Positions 1 to 10,478 are shown, counted from the stretch's first letter. The stretch is 64,000 bases of DNA from Aliiglaciecola sp. CAU 1673 (GCF_029223185.1 NZ_JARHUG010000008.1:1-64000), one strand, 5' to 3'. The notes: generated from the sequence alone by a model not told the origin. Numbers and translations are program-made.

Positions 1-204
1 GCCGAGAAACAGGATTTTGAACAGACGCACCGGGTCAACCGCCGGACGCCCGTTATCTTGGCAATACAAATGCGCTACCTTGTCGCGGATAAATTCAAAA
101 TCAATGGCTAGGTCAATCAGGCGTACCAAGTGGTCCTGCGGTACGAGCTGGTCAATGGCGACCATTTCTAGTTCATATTGTTGTGGGGTTTTGTCTCTAA
201 GCAT
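1..204 (-). CDS. IS1182 family transposase, N-terminal fragment
   Basis: Reading from ATG at 204, the visible 68 residues begin MLRDKTPQQYELEMV and continue with VPQDHLVRLIDLAIDF, then GRPAVDPVRLFKILFLG. This is the conserved N-terminal block (DUF772-type) of IS1182/IS5-like DDE transposases, where the RPavdPv.l.k.l motif precedes the catalytic core. The catalytic residues would lie beyond the window edge, so it cannot be said whether the gene is intact. It is the only mobile-element gene seen in the window. Confidence 0.85.
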   Translation of the reverse strand, partial: MLRDKTPQQYELEMVAIDQLVPQDHLVRLIDLAIDFEFIRDKVAHLYCQDNGRPAVDPVRLFKILFLG

Positions 205-237
205 GGTGAATCCATGTTGTTCACTATGCTCATTAGA

Positions 238-270
238 TCAAAGGCCTGGATCTGCGTCCAGGCCTTTTTC
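238..270 (+). terminator. terminator-like hairpin inside the IS end
   Basis: AAAGGCCTGGA (240-250) pairs perfectly with TCCAGGCCTTT (257-267), with a 6-base loop and T-tract on the plus strand. It lies between the transposase start and the IS end, so it may insulate the element from neighbouring transcription; that role is inference. Confidence 0.6.
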
Positions 271-279
271 AACAGTCTG

Positions 280-304
280 AAGGGCGCTTAAGGCGCCCTT
301 TTCA
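280..304. terminator. hairpin after the prolyl oligopeptidase gene
   Basis: AAGGGCGC (280-287) pairs with GCGCCCTT (293-300) around a 5-base loop. The T-tract is on the plus strand. On the minus strand, which the upstream gene uses, the stem is followed by CAGACTG, the likely IS end, instead of a T-run. It may be a former terminator of the gene at 308-2485 whose tail was displaced by the IS. Confidence 0.55.
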
Positions 305-307
305 TTA

Positions 308-2485
308 TTACTGTGCGTTAAGGGACTCGATGCCCATGTTATACAAGCTAAAGGCATAGATATCGGCATACAGCTCGATAATCTTGTCCGTGGGCGTACC
401 TGCACCATGACCGGCCTTGGTTTCGATACGGATCAGCGTCGGTCTGTCACCAGCTTGCTTGGCCTGTAACTCGGCAGCAAACTTAAAGGAGTGAGCAGGG
501 ACCACGCGATCATCATGGTCACCTGTGGTCACCAGCGTCGCCGGATAATCCGTCCCCGCTTCAACGTTATGTACCGGCGAATAACCCTTTAAGTATGCAA
601 ACATTTCAGGGCTGTCTTCGACGGTACCGTAGTCATAGGCCCAACCGGCACCGGCGGTAAAGGTGTGATAACGCAACATATCGAGCACGCCAACTTGCGG
701 GATCGCAACCTGCATCAAGTCAGGACGTTGGGTCATCACCGCCCCCACCAGCAAGCCACCATTGGAGCCGCCACGGATCATCAAACGTTTATTGCTGGTA
801 TAACCCTTATCAATCAGATATTCGGCTGCAGCAATAAAGTCATCAAACACATTTTGCTTGTTCATCTGCGTGCCGGCTTTATGCCAGGCCTTACCGTATT
901 CCCCGCCACCGCGCAGATTGACCATGGCCAGCACGCCGCCTAGTTCCATCCAACCCGCCAGAGCAGGTGAGAAGTTGGGGGTAATGCTGATATTAAAACC
1001 ACCGTAACCATAAAGTTGCGTAGGATTACTGCCATCCAGCTTCAGACCTTTCTTGTAGGTCAGCATCATGGGTACGCGAGTACCATCTTTGGACTCAAAG
1101 AACACCTGTTCTGATGTATATCCCTCGGCATCAAAGGCCACTTGTGGTTTGGTATGCAAAGTGGACTCGCCGTTGTTGGGATTGAGTGCATAAATGGTGC
1201 TGGGCATCAGATAGTTACTGAAGCTGTAGTAGACCGTTTGGTCTTCTTTCTTAGCTTCGAAGCCACCGGCATTCCCCAGGTCAGGCAGCGTAATTTCGCG
1301 AACCAGTTTGCCCTGATAGTCATACTGGTAAACTTTAGATAAGGCATCCACCATATACTCGGCGAACAAATAGCCTGCACCAGTGCTGATACTCAGCACA
1401 TTGTCAGTATGCGGGATCACATCCTGCCAATTATCCGGGCCAGGATTATTCAAAGTCATGCGCACGACTTTCTTGTTGGGTGCATTGAGGTTGGTTACCA
1501 GCAACAAAGCATCGCCAACCGAGTCCACCAGATTGGTATCGGAATTGGTGTTGTCCAGCACCGTGACCAAGGGGGCATCGGCCTTGCTCAGATCTTTGAC
1601 AAAAAGCTTATTGCCGGAAGTGGATACCGCCGCCTCAATCACCAGATAGCGATCATCATCACTTACCTGACCAAAAACATAACGATGTTTTTGCTCTTCG
1701 CTGCCACCAAATACTAATACATCCTGGCTCTGCGGCTGGCCTAGCTGGTGATAGTAAAGTTTATGTTGGTCGGTTTTGGCGGACAGCTCACTGCCCTCTG
1801 GCTTATCATAACTGGAGTAATAGAACCCTTGATTGCCGAGCCATTCGATACCACTGAATTTAATGTCGACCAAGGCAGGTTCCAACTCCTGCTTGGTTTC
1901 CACATCAATAACAATGACTTTACGCCAGTCGCTGCCACCTTCAGAGATAGCATAAGCCAGCATACTGCCATCCCGTGAGAAGCTGATGTCCGACAAGGAA
2001 GTGGTACCGTCTTCACTGAATTTATTCGGGTCCAAGAAAACCTGCTCATTACCCTCGGCATCAAGGCGATACAGCACGGACTGATTTTGCAAACCGTCGT
2101 TTTTAAAGAAATAGGTGTACTTTCCCTCTTTAAAGGGGGCGCTTACCCGCTCATAGTTCCACAGCTGGGTCAGACGTTCCTCAATTTGCTTGCGGTAGGG
2201 GATTTGCTCCAGATAACCGAAGGTCACTTCGTTCTGGGCTTTCACCCAAGCTGCGGTTTCCTCGCTTCTGTCATCTTCAAGCCAGCGGTAGGGATCCGGC
2301 ACTTGCTGGTCAAAGTAGGTATCTACCACTTCGCCTCTGCGGGTTTCAACATATTCCAATTTGGCGGTTGGTAAGCTCATACTGGTTTTGTTCACACTGT
2401 TGTTATCGTCGGTTTGCTCTTGGGGAGCTTTGGAGCAACCAGCCACCACCAAGGTGGCCAGTATTGCCGTGGTTAACACTTTCAT
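308..2485 (-). CDS. prolyl oligopeptidase family serine peptidase, lipoprotein
   Basis: A 725-residue S9A family peptidase predicted to cut after proline in short peptides. The N-terminus [19 protein letters not shown] is a lipoprotein signal with lipobox VAGC (Cys17), so the enzyme is probably anchored in the periplasm-facing membrane. Residues about 40-450 match the family's N-terminal beta-propeller region (DPYRWLE near the start). The C-terminal alpha/beta hydrolase domain holds the nucleophile motif GGSNGG (Ser about 574), the Asp in HDDRV (about 659) and the His in AGHG (about 693). Length fits the family. A RBS-like AGGGA precedes ATG 2485. It stands alone, convergent to nothing, beside the IS end. 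Confidence 0.93.
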   Translation of the reverse strand: MKVLTTAILATLVVAGCSKAPQEQTDDNNSVNKTSMSLPTAKLEYVETRRGEVVDTYFDQQVPDPYRWLEDDRSEETAAWVKAQNEVTFGYLEQIPYRKQIEERLTQLWNYERVSAPFKEGKYTYFFKNDGLQNQSVLYRLDAEGNEQVFLDPNKFSEDGTTSLSDISFSRDGSMLAYAISEGGSDWRKVIVIDVETKQELEPALVDIKFSGIEWLGNQGFYYSSYDKPEGSELSAKTDQHKLYYHQLGQPQSQDVLVFGGSEEQKHRYVFGQVSDDDRYLVIEAAVSTSGNKLFVKDLSKADAPLVTVLDNTNSDTNLVDSVGDALLLVTNLNAPNKKVVRMTLNNPGPDNWQDVIPHTDNVLSISTGAGYLFAEYMVDALSKVYQYDYQGKLVREITLPDLGNAGGFEAKKEDQTVYYSFSNYLMPSTIYALNPNNGESTLHTKPQVAFDAEGYTSEQVFFESKDGTRVPMMLTYKKGLKLDGSNPTQLYGYGGFNISITPNFSPALAGWMELGGVLAMVNLRGGGEYGKAWHKAGTQMNKQNVFDDFIAAAEYLIDKGYTSNKRLMIRGGSNGGLLVGAVMTQRPDLMQVAIPQVGVLDMLRYHTFTAGAGWAYDYGTVEDSPEMFAYLKGYSPVHNVEAGTDYPATLVTTGDHDDRVVPAHSFKFAAELQAKQAGDRPTLIRIETKAGHGAGTPTDKIIELYADIYAFSLYNMGIESLNAQ

Positions 2486-2539
2486 CTGATGTCCCTGTTA
2501 TTATTTGTAATCTGGTCAAAAAACATCTTACATCGGCGC

Positions 2540-2570
2540 TTTTAAAAGAAAAGGCCGCATAAGCGGCCTT
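2540..2570 (-). terminator. rho-independent terminator of lpdA
   Basis: AAGGCCGC (2551-2558) pairs with GCGGCCTT (2563-2570). Read on the minus strand the stem is followed by TTTTCTTTTAAAA, 33 bases after the lpdA stop. This marks the end of the pyruvate dehydrogenase transcription unit. Confidence 0.85.
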
Positions 2571-2603
2571 AACACATCATAAAGCGTCAGTATTGCCGCC
2601 CTA

Positions 2604-4025
2604 TTATTTCTTCTTGGCTTTTGGGTTTGGCAGATCGGTAATGCTACCTTCGAAAATCTCAGAGGCCAGACCGATAGACTCATTCAAGGTCGGGTGCGCA
2701 TGGATAGTCAATGCCACATCTTCAGCATCGGCGCCCATTTCGATGGCCAGACCAATTTCACCCAACATCTCACCGGCGTTAATACCCACGATGGCACCAC
2801 CCACCACACGACCGCTGTCCTTTTCAAAGATCATCTTGGTCATACCTTCAGTGCGACCAGAAGCGATAGCACGACCAGAAGCGGCCCAGGGGAAGGTGGC
2901 AGTTTCAACGCTGATGCCCTTTTCTTTGGCTTCTTTCTCGGTCAGACCGACCCAGGCGATTTCCGGATCGGTGTAGGCCACGGAAGGAATGCAGCGCGGA
3001 TCGAAGAAGTGCTTCTTACCGGCAATGACTTCGGCAGCCACATGACCTTCATGCACGGCTTTGTGGGCCAGCATAGGCTGACCAACCAGATCGCCGATGG
3101 CATAAATGTGGTTAACGTTGGTCTTCATCTGCTTATCAACGTTGATAAAACCGCGCTCATCGACCTTCACGCCAGCCTTATCGGCATCCAGCAGACCGCC
3201 ATTAGGACGACGCCCTACCGCTACCAGAACTTTGTCGTAACGTACCGCCTCAGACGGGGCTTGCTTACCTTCGAAGCTCACATACAGGCCGTCTTCCTTG
3301 GCTTCTACGTTGGTGACTTTGGTTTCCAGCATCACGTTGAACTTGTCTTTCACGTACTTCTGGTAAACCTTGATGATGTCCTTGTCAGCGGCAGGCACCA
3401 GCTGATCAAGGAATTCCACCACATCGATTTCGCTGCCCAGAGCCTTGTATACCGTGCCCATTTCCAGGCCGATGATACCGCCACCCAGCACCAGCATCTT
3501 CTTGGGAATGTCTTTCATCTCCAAGGCACCGGTTGAATCGATCACACGGTCATCATTCTTCGGAATAAAGGGCAATGATACTGGCTCAGAACCCGCAGCG
3601 ATGATGGCGTTGTCGAACTTGATGGTGGTCTTGCCATCTTTGCCATCAACTTCCAACGTGTTGCTGCCGGTAAATTTACCGTAGCCTTGCACGTGCTGGA
3701 CTTTTCGCATCTTGGACATACCGGCCAGACCTTTGGTCAGTTGGCTGACCACGCTGTCTTTCCAAGAACGCACCTTATCCAGATCGATCTGAGGCTCACC
3801 GAAGCTCACACCGTGATGGGCCATTTCACGAGCGTCATCAATCACCTTGGCTACGTGCAACAGGGCCTTGGAAGGAATACATCCCACATTCAAGCATACG
3901 CCGCCCAGGGTGTCCCTGGCATCGACGATAACGGTTTCAATGCCCAGATCGGCAGCGCGAAAGGCTGCAGAGTAACCACCCGGACCGGCGCCCAGCACCA
4001 CCAGTTGTGTTTTAATTTCGCTCAT
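2604..4025 (-). CDS. lpdA: dihydrolipoyl dehydrogenase (E3)
   Basis: A 473-residue FAD flavoprotein that reoxidises dihydrolipoamide with NAD+ for the pyruvate dehydrogenase and other 2-oxoacid complexes. The FAD-binding GAGPGG motif is at about 12-17, the redox disulfide GGVCLNVGC gives Cys44 and Cys49, a second nucleotide-binding GGGIIGLEMG lies mid-protein, and the C-terminal HAHPTLNES carries the catalytic His. I chose ATG 4025 because GAGG lies 6-10 bases upstream and the protein then begins MSEIKTQLVVLGAG like its family; an upstream in-frame ATG at 4037 lacks support. It follows aceF by 187 bases, a gap that contains a palindromic repeat. Confidence 0.97.
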   Translation of the reverse strand: MSEIKTQLVVLGAGPGGYSAAFRAADLGIETVIVDARDTLGGVCLNVGCIPSKALLHVAKVIDDAREMAHHGVSFGEPQIDLDKVRSWKDSVVSQLTKGLAGMSKMRKVQHVQGYGKFTGSNTLEVDGKDGKTTIKFDNAIIAAGSEPVSLPFIPKNDDRVIDSTGALEMKDIPKKMLVLGGGIIGLEMGTVYKALGSEIDVVEFLDQLVPAADKDIIKVYQKYVKDKFNVMLETKVTNVEAKEDGLYVSFEGKQAPSEAVRYDKVLVAVGRRPNGGLLDADKAGVKVDERGFINVDKQMKTNVNHIYAIGDLVGQPMLAHKAVHEGHVAAEVIAGKKHFFDPRCIPSVAYTDPEIAWVGLTEKEAKEKGISVETATFPWAASGRAIASGRTEGMTKMIFEKDSGRVVGGAIVGINAGEMLGEIGLAIEMGADAEDVALTIHAHPTLNESIGLASEIFEGSITDLPNPKAKKK

Positions 4026-4145
4026 CAGTGACCTCAATCTCTTTGGGTAATCAGGTTTAAGTTGTTTTATTCAGACAGACCGCGGGGATTTTACCTAGCC
4101 AAACAATGATTAGCAAAGTAGTGCCCCTTAAATTCAATTTATTCA

Positions 4146-4203
4146 CCACGGAGACACGGAGGGCACAGAGAGCATAATCTTTGTGATCTCTGTGTCTCTG
4201 TGG
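4146..4203. repeat. dispersed palindromic repeat, copy 1
   Basis: The left arm 4146-4170 and the reverse complement of the right arm 4179-4203 agree at 20 of 25 positions; the core is CCACRGAGACACRGAG. The left arm differs at only two positions from the left arm of a second copy at 17206-17230. It lies in the aceF-lpdA gap. The hairpin has no T-tract, so it is more like a dispersed repeat than a terminator. Confidence 0.8.
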
Positions 4204-4212
4204 TTCACATTC

Positions 4213-5904
4213 CTACAGCAGCATCTGGCGGATATCGCCCAGTACGCTGCTTAAATGCACCGCAAAGCGTGCTGCTACCGCACCGTCGATCACCCGGTGA
4301 TCGTAGGACAGCGACAAGGGCAACATCAGGCGCGGCTCAAACTCTTTGCCGTTCCACTTGGGTTTAATATCGCTGCGTGATACGCCAAGAATAGCCACAT
4401 CGGGCGCATTGACGATAGGCGTAAAGGCCGTACCCCCGATGCCACCAAGGCTGGAAATAGTAAAGCAACTACCCTGCATATCGGCGGCTTTAAGCTTACC
4501 TTCACGCGCTTTCTTACTGATTTCAGCCAGTTCTTCAGAAAGCTCATAGATGCCTTTTTTGTCCACATCACGCACCACAGGCACCACCAGGCCTCCGGGG
4601 GTGTCTACGGCAATACCGATATGGTAATACTTCTTCTGGATCAGGCTTTCACCGGATTCAGACAAAGAAGAGTTGAATACCGGATGAGCCTTAAGGGCAT
4701 CGGCAACCGCCTTCATGATAAACACCAGCGGGGTGATCTTAACGCCCAGCTTTTTCTTCTCGGCAATGGCGTTTTGTTCTTTGCGGAAGTTTTCCACCTC
4801 GGTGATATCGGCTTCTTCAAACTGCGTCACATGGGGGATAGTAACCCAGTTGCGGTGAAGGTTGGGGCCGGAAATCTTCTGAATACGGGTCAGCGGCACT
4901 TCTTCCACTTCACCGAACTTGGCAAAGTCCACCTTCGGTGGTGCTAATACCTGTAAGCCGCCGGAGCCCGAGGCGACCGAACTTCCAGCGGTCATCTTGG
5001 GTCGTGACAGTTCGTACTTCACATAAGACTGCACATCTTCTTTAAGCACCCGATTCTTTGGACCACTGCCTTTCACCTGGGCCAGATCCACACCAAATTC
5101 GCGAGCCAAACGACGCACAGATGGCGACGCATGGATCTTACCAGTACGGGGCAGCTCCCCCGCCGAAGGATGATGCGGAACGGGTGGCGCCTTGGGCGCG
5201 CTGGCCGTTGCTGCGTTGGCCTGGGGAGCTTCTGTCTTTTCTTCATGTGCTTCTTTGGCTGGTGTGGCCTCAGCCTGTGTGCCACCTTCTGCACCTAAAG
5301 TCTCAATCAAGGCAATCAAGCTACCCTGGCTGACTTTATCGCCAGTTTTTACCTTCAGTTCTTTGACCACACCGGCAAAAGGTGCGGGCACATCCATAGT
5401 GGCCTTGTCAGTTTCCAGAGTGATCAGACCGGTCTCGGCCTCCACCTTGTCGCCCACCTTAACCAACACCTCAATCACATCCACATCGGCAGCGTCGCCG
5501 ATATCGGGGACCTGTACTTCCTGTACCTTGCCGACTTCCGCGGCTTTCGTCTCAGTCTTGGATGTCTCTTCTTTTGCCGGTTTTTCTTCCTTGGGCGCTG
5601 GCTTCTCGGCCTTTTCCTCTGACTTAGAGACCTTGTCTTCTGATTTAGCGTCTTCCTCAGCAACCTCAGCAGATTCCAGCTTCATGATCAGCTTGTCCTG
5701 ACCAATCTTATCACCGACCTGCACCAGAATTTCTTTGACCACACCAGCAAAGGGTGCAGGTATATCCATGCTTGCCTTGTCGCTTTCGACGGTGATCAGC
5801 GACTCCTCGGCTTCCACCTTGTCGCCCACGGCCACACAGATCTCAATAATTTCGACTTCTTCGCCGCCGACATCAGGTACCAGTACATCTTTTAGTTGTG
5901 ACAT
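4213..5904 (-). CDS. aceF: pyruvate dehydrogenase E2, dihydrolipoamide acetyltransferase
   Basis: A 563-residue core subunit that transfers acetyl groups from E1 to CoA. It has two lipoyl domains (residues about 3-80 and 128-203; lipoyl Lys43 in ESDKASM and Lys167 in ETDKATM), linkers rich in Lys, Glu, Ala and Pro, a peripheral subunit binding domain (about 258-295, [14 protein letters not shown]) and a catalytic domain (about 330-563) ending with the active-site motif DHRVIDGA. Escherichia coli has three lipoyl domains, so this is the shorter type. ATG 5904 is chosen because TAAGGAGA sits just upstream. The start lies 13 bases after the aceE stop. Confidence 0.97.
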   Translation of the reverse strand: MSQLKDVLVPDVGGEEVEIIEICVAVGDKVEAEESLITVESDKASMDIPAPFAGVVKEILVQVGDKIGQDKLIMKLESAEVAEEDAKSEDKVSKSEEKAEKPAPKEEKPAKEETSKTETKAAEVGKVQEVQVPDIGDAADVDVIEVLVKVGDKVEAETGLITLETDKATMDVPAPFAGVVKELKVKTGDKVSQGSLIALIETLGAEGGTQAEATPAKEAHEEKTEAPQANAATASAPKAPPVPHHPSAGELPRTGKIHASPSVRRLAREFGVDLAQVKGSGPKNRVLKEDVQSYVKYELSRPKMTAGSSVASGSGGLQVLAPPKVDFAKFGEVEEVPLTRIQKISGPNLHRNWVTIPHVTQFEEADITEVENFRKEQNAIAEKKKLGVKITPLVFIMKAVADALKAHPVFNSSLSESGESLIQKKYYHIGIAVDTPGGLVVPVVRDVDKKGIYELSEELAEISKKAREGKLKAADMQGSCFTISSLGGIGGTAFTPIVNAPDVAILGVSRSDIKPKWNGKEFEPRLMLPLSLSYDHRVIDGAVAARFAVHLSSVLGDIRQMLL

Positions 5905-5917
5905 GCCGATAATCTCC

Positions 5918-8590
5918 TTAGGCGTACAGCGGGTTGATCTTGTCTGGGTCAATGCCCAGCTTCTTCATGGCATCGACTACGACTTTCTTATCGATAGCAC
6001 CGCTCTTAGCCAACTCTGACAATGAAGCCAGCACGATATAAGCGGCATCTACCTCGAAGTGGCGACGCAGGTTGGCGCGACTGTCTGAACGACCGAAACC
6101 GTCAGTACCCAGCACCTTGTATTGACCCGGCACAAACGCACGGATCTGGTCGGCATAGGCCTTCACATAATCGGTCGCGGCAATAGTGGGACCGTCTACG
6201 CCACCAGAGAGAACCTTGGTCACATAGGGTATCTTCTCATTGGCGGTGGGATGCAGCATGTTGTAGCGGTCGCAATCCAAACCATCCCGACCCAGTTCGT
6301 TAAAGGAGGTCACACTGTACACCTCAGAGCCGATACCGAACTGGTCACGCAAAATTTCTGCCGCTTCGCGCACCTGCAACAATATGGTACCGCTGCCCAA
6401 GAGCTTAACGCTGTGCTTGGCTTTACCGGCCTTGTGCGTATCCAGCTTATAGATCCCTTTGATAATGCCCTCTTCCACATCTTTGGGCATTTCCGGCTGA
6501 ACATAGTTTTCGTTCATCACGGTCAGGTAATAGAAGACGTTTTCCTGTTCTTCGTACATGCGGCGCAGACCGTCTTGCACGATGACCGCCACTTCGTAAC
6601 CGTAGGTTGGATCGTAAGTCACACAGTTGGGGATAAGACCCGCCTGAATATGGCTGTGACCATCCTGATGCTGCAAACCTTCACCGTTTAGCGTGGTACG
6701 TCCTGCCGTACCACCGACCAGGAAACCTCGGCACTGGCTGTCACCGGCAGCCCAGGCCAAATCACCGACACGCTGGAAGCCGAACATGGAGTAGTAGATA
6801 TACACCGGGATCATCGGCAGGTCGTTGGTGGAATAGGAGGTACCGGCCGCCAGCCATGAAGCCATGGCGCCGAGTTCATTAATGCCTTCCTGCAGTACCT
6901 GGCCCTTCTTATCTTCACGATAATAAGCCACCTGATCGGCATCCTGCGGCTCGTACTTCTGTCCCTGGCTGGAGTAAATACCGACCTGACGGAACAAACC
7001 TTCCATACCAAATGTGCGGGCTTCATCGGGGATAATCGGCACAACGCGCGCACCAATATCCTTGTCCTTAAGCATGGCGGTCAGCACCCGCACAAAGGCC
7101 ATGGTAGTGGAGATTTCGCGCTCACCTGAACCTTTGGTGATGGCATCGAAGGCCTTCAGTGAGGGCGCCTGCAGGCTCTCGGTGCTCTTAGGCAAGCGCT
7201 TGGGCATAAAGCCCTTAAGGGCTTCACGACGCTCGCGCAGATATTTCATCTCGGCGCTGTCATCGGGGAACCGGAAATAAGGTAAGTCGTTCAGCTTGTC
7301 GTCGCTGATCGGCATATTGAAGCGATCACGGAAGTGCTTGATCGCATCCATGTCCATCTTCTTCACCTGGTGAGCAATGTTTTTACCTTCACCGGCAGCG
7401 CCCATGCCATAGCCTTTTACGGTCTTGGCCAGGATCACCTGTGGGCGGCCTTTGGTGTCGGTGGCACGTTTATAAGCCGCGTACACCTTAACTGGATCGT
7501 GACCACCACGGTTCAGACGCCAGATATCGTCATCGGACATATTGGCGACCATGGCTTTGAGCTCTGGGTATTTGCCAAAGAACTTCTCGCGGGTAAAAGC
7601 GCCGCCTTTAGCCTTATAGTTCTGATACTCACCGTCAACGGTTTCATTCATCAGATCGATCAGCTTTCCGCTGGTGTCGCGGGCCAATAGCGGATCCCAG
7701 TAGCGGCCCCAGATAACCTTAATCACTTCCCAACCGGCACCACGGAAGGTGCCTTCCAGTTCCTGAATAATCTTGCCGTTACCGCGAACAGGACCATCCA
7801 GACGCTGTAAGTTACAGTTGATCACAAAGGTCAGGTTATCCAGGCCTTCGCGCGCGGCAAGGCCAATGGCGCCCAAGCTTTCCGGTTCATCACATTCACC
7901 GTCACCGAGGAAACACCATACGCGCTGCTCAGAGCAATCCTTGATGCCACGATCGGTCAGATATTTAAGGAAGCGAGCCAGATAAATGGCCTGAATCGGT
8001 CCCAGGCCCATGGATACGGTGGGGAACTGCCAGAAGTCGGGCATCAACTTGGGATGCGGATAAGAAGACAGTCCGCTGCCGTCCACTTCCTGACGGAACA
8101 TATCCAACTGTTCTTCGCTTAAGCGACCTTCGATATAGGCACGGGAATAAATGCCGGGGGCTACGTGGCCCTGAACGAAAAGGTAATCGCCACCGTCCTG
8201 ATCATTCGGAGCACGGAAGAAGTGGTTAAAGCCCACATCATAAAGCATGGCCGAAGAGGCAAAGCTGGAGATGTGACCGCCGAGTTCCAAATCTTTCTTG
8301 GAAGCACGTACGACCATCATCATCGCGTTCCAGCGAATAGCGCTGCGAATACGGGCTTCCATACTTTGATCGCCAGGCAGAGGTGGCTCCTGACCGGCGG
8401 GAATAGTATTGACGTAAGCAGTAGTCGCCGTATAAGGAAGGTAAGCGCCGCTACGGCGGGCTTTTTCAATCAAGGACTCCAGCAGGAAATGGGCGCGCTC
8501 CGCCCCTTCATTTTCCAGCACTGCCTCCAGTGCATCGAGCCATTCCAGTGTTTCCTGTGGATCCACGTCAGGCCTGTTCAAATCTGCCAT
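5918..8590 (-). CDS. aceE: pyruvate dehydrogenase E1 component, homodimeric type
   Basis: An 890-residue thiamine diphosphate enzyme that decarboxylates pyruvate and acetylates the E2 lipoyl groups. The thiamine-binding motif runs from GDGECDEPE to NCNLQRLDG, and the length matches the E. coli enzyme (887). The frame is open further upstream, but ATG 8590 is right: AAAGGAA precedes it and the protein then begins [18 protein letters not shown], as in homologues. It is first in aceE-aceF-lpdA, 94 bases downstream of pdhR, in the classic pdhR operon order. Confidence 0.97.
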   Translation of the reverse strand: MADLNRPDVDPQETLEWLDALEAVLENEGAERAHFLLESLIEKARRSGAYLPYTATTAYVNTIPAGQEPPLPGDQSMEARIRSAIRWNAMMMVVRASKKDLELGGHISSFASSAMLYDVGFNHFFRAPNDQDGGDYLFVQGHVAPGIYSRAYIEGRLSEEQLDMFRQEVDGSGLSSYPHPKLMPDFWQFPTVSMGLGPIQAIYLARFLKYLTDRGIKDCSEQRVWCFLGDGECDEPESLGAIGLAAREGLDNLTFVINCNLQRLDGPVRGNGKIIQELEGTFRGAGWEVIKVIWGRYWDPLLARDTSGKLIDLMNETVDGEYQNYKAKGGAFTREKFFGKYPELKAMVANMSDDDIWRLNRGGHDPVKVYAAYKRATDTKGRPQVILAKTVKGYGMGAAGEGKNIAHQVKKMDMDAIKHFRDRFNMPISDDKLNDLPYFRFPDDSAEMKYLRERREALKGFMPKRLPKSTESLQAPSLKAFDAITKGSGEREISTTMAFVRVLTAMLKDKDIGARVVPIIPDEARTFGMEGLFRQVGIYSSQGQKYEPQDADQVAYYREDKKGQVLQEGINELGAMASWLAAGTSYSTNDLPMIPVYIYYSMFGFQRVGDLAWAAGDSQCRGFLVGGTAGRTTLNGEGLQHQDGHSHIQAGLIPNCVTYDPTYGYEVAVIVQDGLRRMYEEQENVFYYLTVMNENYVQPEMPKDVEEGIIKGIYKLDTHKAGKAKHSVKLLGSGTILLQVREAAEILRDQFGIGSEVYSVTSFNELGRDGLDCDRYNMLHPTANEKIPYVTKVLSGGVDGPTIAATDYVKAYADQIRAFVPGQYKVLGTDGFGRSDSRANLRRHFEVDAAYIVLASLSELAKSGAIDKKVVVDAMKKLGIDPDKINPLYA

Positions 8591-8684
8591 AGCGCTTTCC
8601 TTTAGTCTGTGTTGTTCAATCTTCGATAACGGATAAAGATAGTGCAAAATGACTGCTATCCGTCGGTTTTTTCTACAATTTTGC

Positions 8685-9440
8685 TTAGTCAGGCATCTCG
8701 ATACGACGCAACGAACGCTGGGTACGCGAGTCTTGCCTGTTGATATTGAGCAGCGTCTCTTCGATAAAGGCCAGATGCTCATTGCTGGCCCGCCTGGCCT
8801 GCTCAGGATCGCCTGCGACGATGGCATCCAAGATCCGCAACCGTTGGCGATTAATTTGTTCGCTCAACTGCGGCTGACTGGACAGCACTTCGAGGTTACG
8901 CCTGATATTGTCCTGCAATAAAGGCTGCAATCCGCGAAAGATATGCAGCAATACCATGTTCTGAGAAGCCTGGATCATCTCCAGATAAAAGCCCGCAAGC
9001 GCCTTTGCCTCTGCCGCAATATCCTGTTGTTGCTGTACGGCTTTCACTTCCACAAATGCCGCCTGGATGGCCTCGACCTGCTGTGGCGTTCCGCGCAAGG
9101 CCGCGTAATATGCCGCCATCCCCTCCAGGGCATGACGAAATTCCAGCAGATCAAACTGCGACTCAGGCTTTGCGGCAATCAACTCCAGCAATGGTGCATT
9201 TTCTACCAATGCCAAACGCGTCTGTACGAAGGTACCACCGCCTTGCTTACGATTAACCAAACCCTTGGCTTCAAGCTTTTGAATAGCCTCACGTAAGGAA
9301 GGGCGAGACACATCAAACTGCTCCGCCAAGTCCCGCTCTGCGGGCAGCCGTTGGCCAGCAATCAGCTTGCCATCGAGGATCATGGACTCTATTTGCTCCA
9401 CAATCACATCCGACAGTTTTTTAGCCTGGATCCTTTGCAT
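8685..9440 (-). CDS. pdhR: pyruvate dehydrogenase complex repressor, GntR/FadR type
   Basis: A 251-residue transcription factor. Residues about 1-75 form the winged helix of the GntR family (LPAERDLAEQFDVSRPSLREA is spread over the recognition region), and residues about 80-235 the helical FCD effector domain that binds pyruvate in characterised PdhR proteins. It leads the pdhR-aceE-aceF-lpdA set and has a PdhR-like operator directly upstream (9446-9461), so autoregulation and pyruvate induction of the operon are likely. FadR and LldR are relatives, but the neighbours settle the assignment. Confidence 0.93.
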   Translation of the reverse strand: MQRIQAKKLSDVIVEQIESMILDGKLIAGQRLPAERDLAEQFDVSRPSLREAIQKLEAKGLVNRKQGGGTFVQTRLALVENAPLLELIAAKPESQFDLLEFRHALEGMAAYYAALRGTPQQVEAIQAAFVEVKAVQQQQDIAAEAKALAGFYLEMIQASQNMVLLHIFRGLQPLLQDNIRRNLEVLSSQPQLSEQINRQRLRILDAIVAGDPEQARRASNEHLAFIEETLLNINRQDSRTQRSLRRIEMPD

Positions 9441-9445
9441 ATAAA

Positions 9446-9461
9446 AATGGTCTTACCAATT
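9446..9461 (-). promoter_or_regulatory. PdhR operator (proximal)
   Basis: AATGGTCTTACCAATT matches the known PdhR consensus AATTGGTnnnACCAATT, with the TGGT-n3-ACCA dyad intact. It lies 6 bases upstream of the pdhR start and downstream of the predicted promoter at 9470-9498, where binding would block transcription. Confidence 0.8.
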
Positions 9462-9469
9462 TACCTATA

Positions 9470-9498
9470 AGCATAGAACAAAAATTACTTTGGGTAAA
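9470..9498 (-). promoter_or_regulatory. predicted pdhR-aceEF-lpdA promoter
   Basis: On the minus strand TTTACC (9498-9493) and TATGCT (9475-9470) are separated by 17 bases, a fair sigma70 match. The start site would fall near 9463, so the operator at 9446-9461 would cover the first transcribed bases. Confidence 0.5.
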
Positions 9499-9574
9499 TC
9501 ATCACAACTGATGACTATTTAAGCAAACAAGAGGGGAAGATATGGCGATAGCGGCTTGGAGAAGCCAAAAGGGA

Positions 9575-9590
9575 ACTGGTATGACCAATT
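9575..9590. promoter_or_regulatory. second PdhR-like operator
   Basis: ACTGGTATGACCAATT is one base from the core of the E. coli site ATTGGTATGACCAAT. It is centred about 129 bases upstream of the first site, beyond the predicted promoter and close to the 3' end of ampE. It may allow looping or a second promoter; this is inference. Confidence 0.65.
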
Positions 9591-9607
9591 TAACAGTTTG
9601 CTAAGGA

Positions 9608-9629
9608 ACCGGCGCCAGGCGTCGCCGGT
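9608..9629 (-). terminator. hairpin after ampE
   Basis: ACCGGCG (9608-9614) pairs with CGCCGGT (9623-9629), 14 bases after the ampE stop. No T-run follows on the minus strand, so intrinsic termination is doubtful. Confidence 0.3.
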
Positions 9630-9642
9630 GACTATGAATGAA

Positions 9643-10467
9643 TTAGCCTACCCAACCAGACAAAGTGAAAACCGCAATTGCAGCTAACAACAGCATCATA
9701 TTACGCTTGGCCATTATCACCATGGTGCAGGCCTCTTCTGTGCACACCGGCGTGTCGGCTTCAACATGTTCCGCTGATTTGGCGACTTGGGTAATAAGCT
9801 GACGGGCGGAGACGTCACCGTCTGCGGAAAGTGACATCCAGACTGGCAAGGCTCTCGAGAAATGCCCCACCAACAGCAGACCAAGAGCAGTGATGCGGGC
9901 CGGCAACCAATCAAGGATTTCCACGAGTTTATACCAATCACCTGCCTGGTCAGACTGTGATTCCTTGAGACGCTGCAACAATCCCACAGAAAGTTGGTAG
10001 AACACCGCACCGGCACCGCCCAATACCAAGAACCACAACATTAACGCACCATAGTGACGATAATTAACCCAAACCAGAAAGCGCCCAAAACTGCCGTCAC
10101 TCTCCGGGTCATAACCCAACTGCTGGGCATAGAGAAACGCGGCTTCCTCATCACCGCGACTGGAGGCTTCCAGATAACCTTTATATTTGCTTCTTACATC
10201 GGCACAACCGACACAGACCATCAAAATCGCGGTGTTGATAATCAGTTCAAGAAAAGGCGCATCCATCTGCCATAGCAGTAGATACAGTAAAGCGGCGGGC
10301 GCCAGCACCAAGCCCAGCATATTCACAACGGCGGTATCTGCAGCTAATAATCTGCGTTCCTTTAGAAAACCAAAATACTGGTTTTGATAAGTGTCCTTCT
10401 GCCACCAGCGGGTTTTATTTACCACTCTTTCCAGCGCCAGTACCAGTAACAAGCTGATCAATGTCAT
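9643..10467 (-). CDS. ampE: AmpE family integral membrane protein
   Basis: A 274-residue inner membrane protein found next to ampD in many Gammaproteobacteria; its biochemical role is not settled, though it has been linked to beta-lactamase induction signalling. Visible signs are an N-terminal hydrophobic stretch (MTLISLLLVLALE), the family-typical RWWQKDTYQNQYF region, further membrane segments near residues 45-75 and 130-165, and a C-terminal anchor ending FTLSGWVG. ATG 10467 is preferred over an upstream in-frame start because AAAGGAT precedes it and the N-terminus then matches the family. It starts 11 bases after the ampD stop, so the two are probably cotranscribed. Confidence 0.88.
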   Translation of the reverse strand: MTLISLLLVLALERVVNKTRWWQKDTYQNQYFGFLKERRLLAADTAVVNMLGLVLAPAALLYLLLWQMDAPFLELIINTAILMVCVGCADVRSKYKGYLEASSRGDEEAAFLYAQQLGYDPESDGSFGRFLVWVNYRHYGALMLWFLVLGGAGAVFYQLSVGLLQRLKESQSDQAGDWYKLVEILDWLPARITALGLLLVGHFSRALPVWMSLSADGDVSARQLITQVAKSAEHVEADTPVCTEEACTMVIMAKRNMMLLLAAIAVFTLSGWVG

Positions 10468-10478
10468 TGCAGATCCTT

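Larger units (their letters stand above)
1..279 (-). mobile_element. 5' end of an IS1182-type insertion sequence (cut by window edge)
   Basis: The transposase start lies at 204 and reads out of the window, so only one end of the element is present. The outer end is inferred at about 279: read on the minus strand it begins CAGACTGTTGAAAAAGG, which resembles the ends I remember for this family. The next bases (280-300) form a separate hairpin that belongs to the flanking chromosome. The other end and any target duplication are outside the window, so the boundary is an inference. Confidence 0.65.

Noticed and set aside
2694-3536. A 280-codon plus-strand frame opposite lpdA
   Set aside because: The minus strand encodes a full, motif-complete dihydrolipoyl dehydrogenase; the plus frame is its shadow.
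5192-5701. A 169-codon plus-strand frame opposite aceF
   Set aside because: It is the antisense of the low-complexity linker and lipoyl domains and has no ribosome site or family resemblance.
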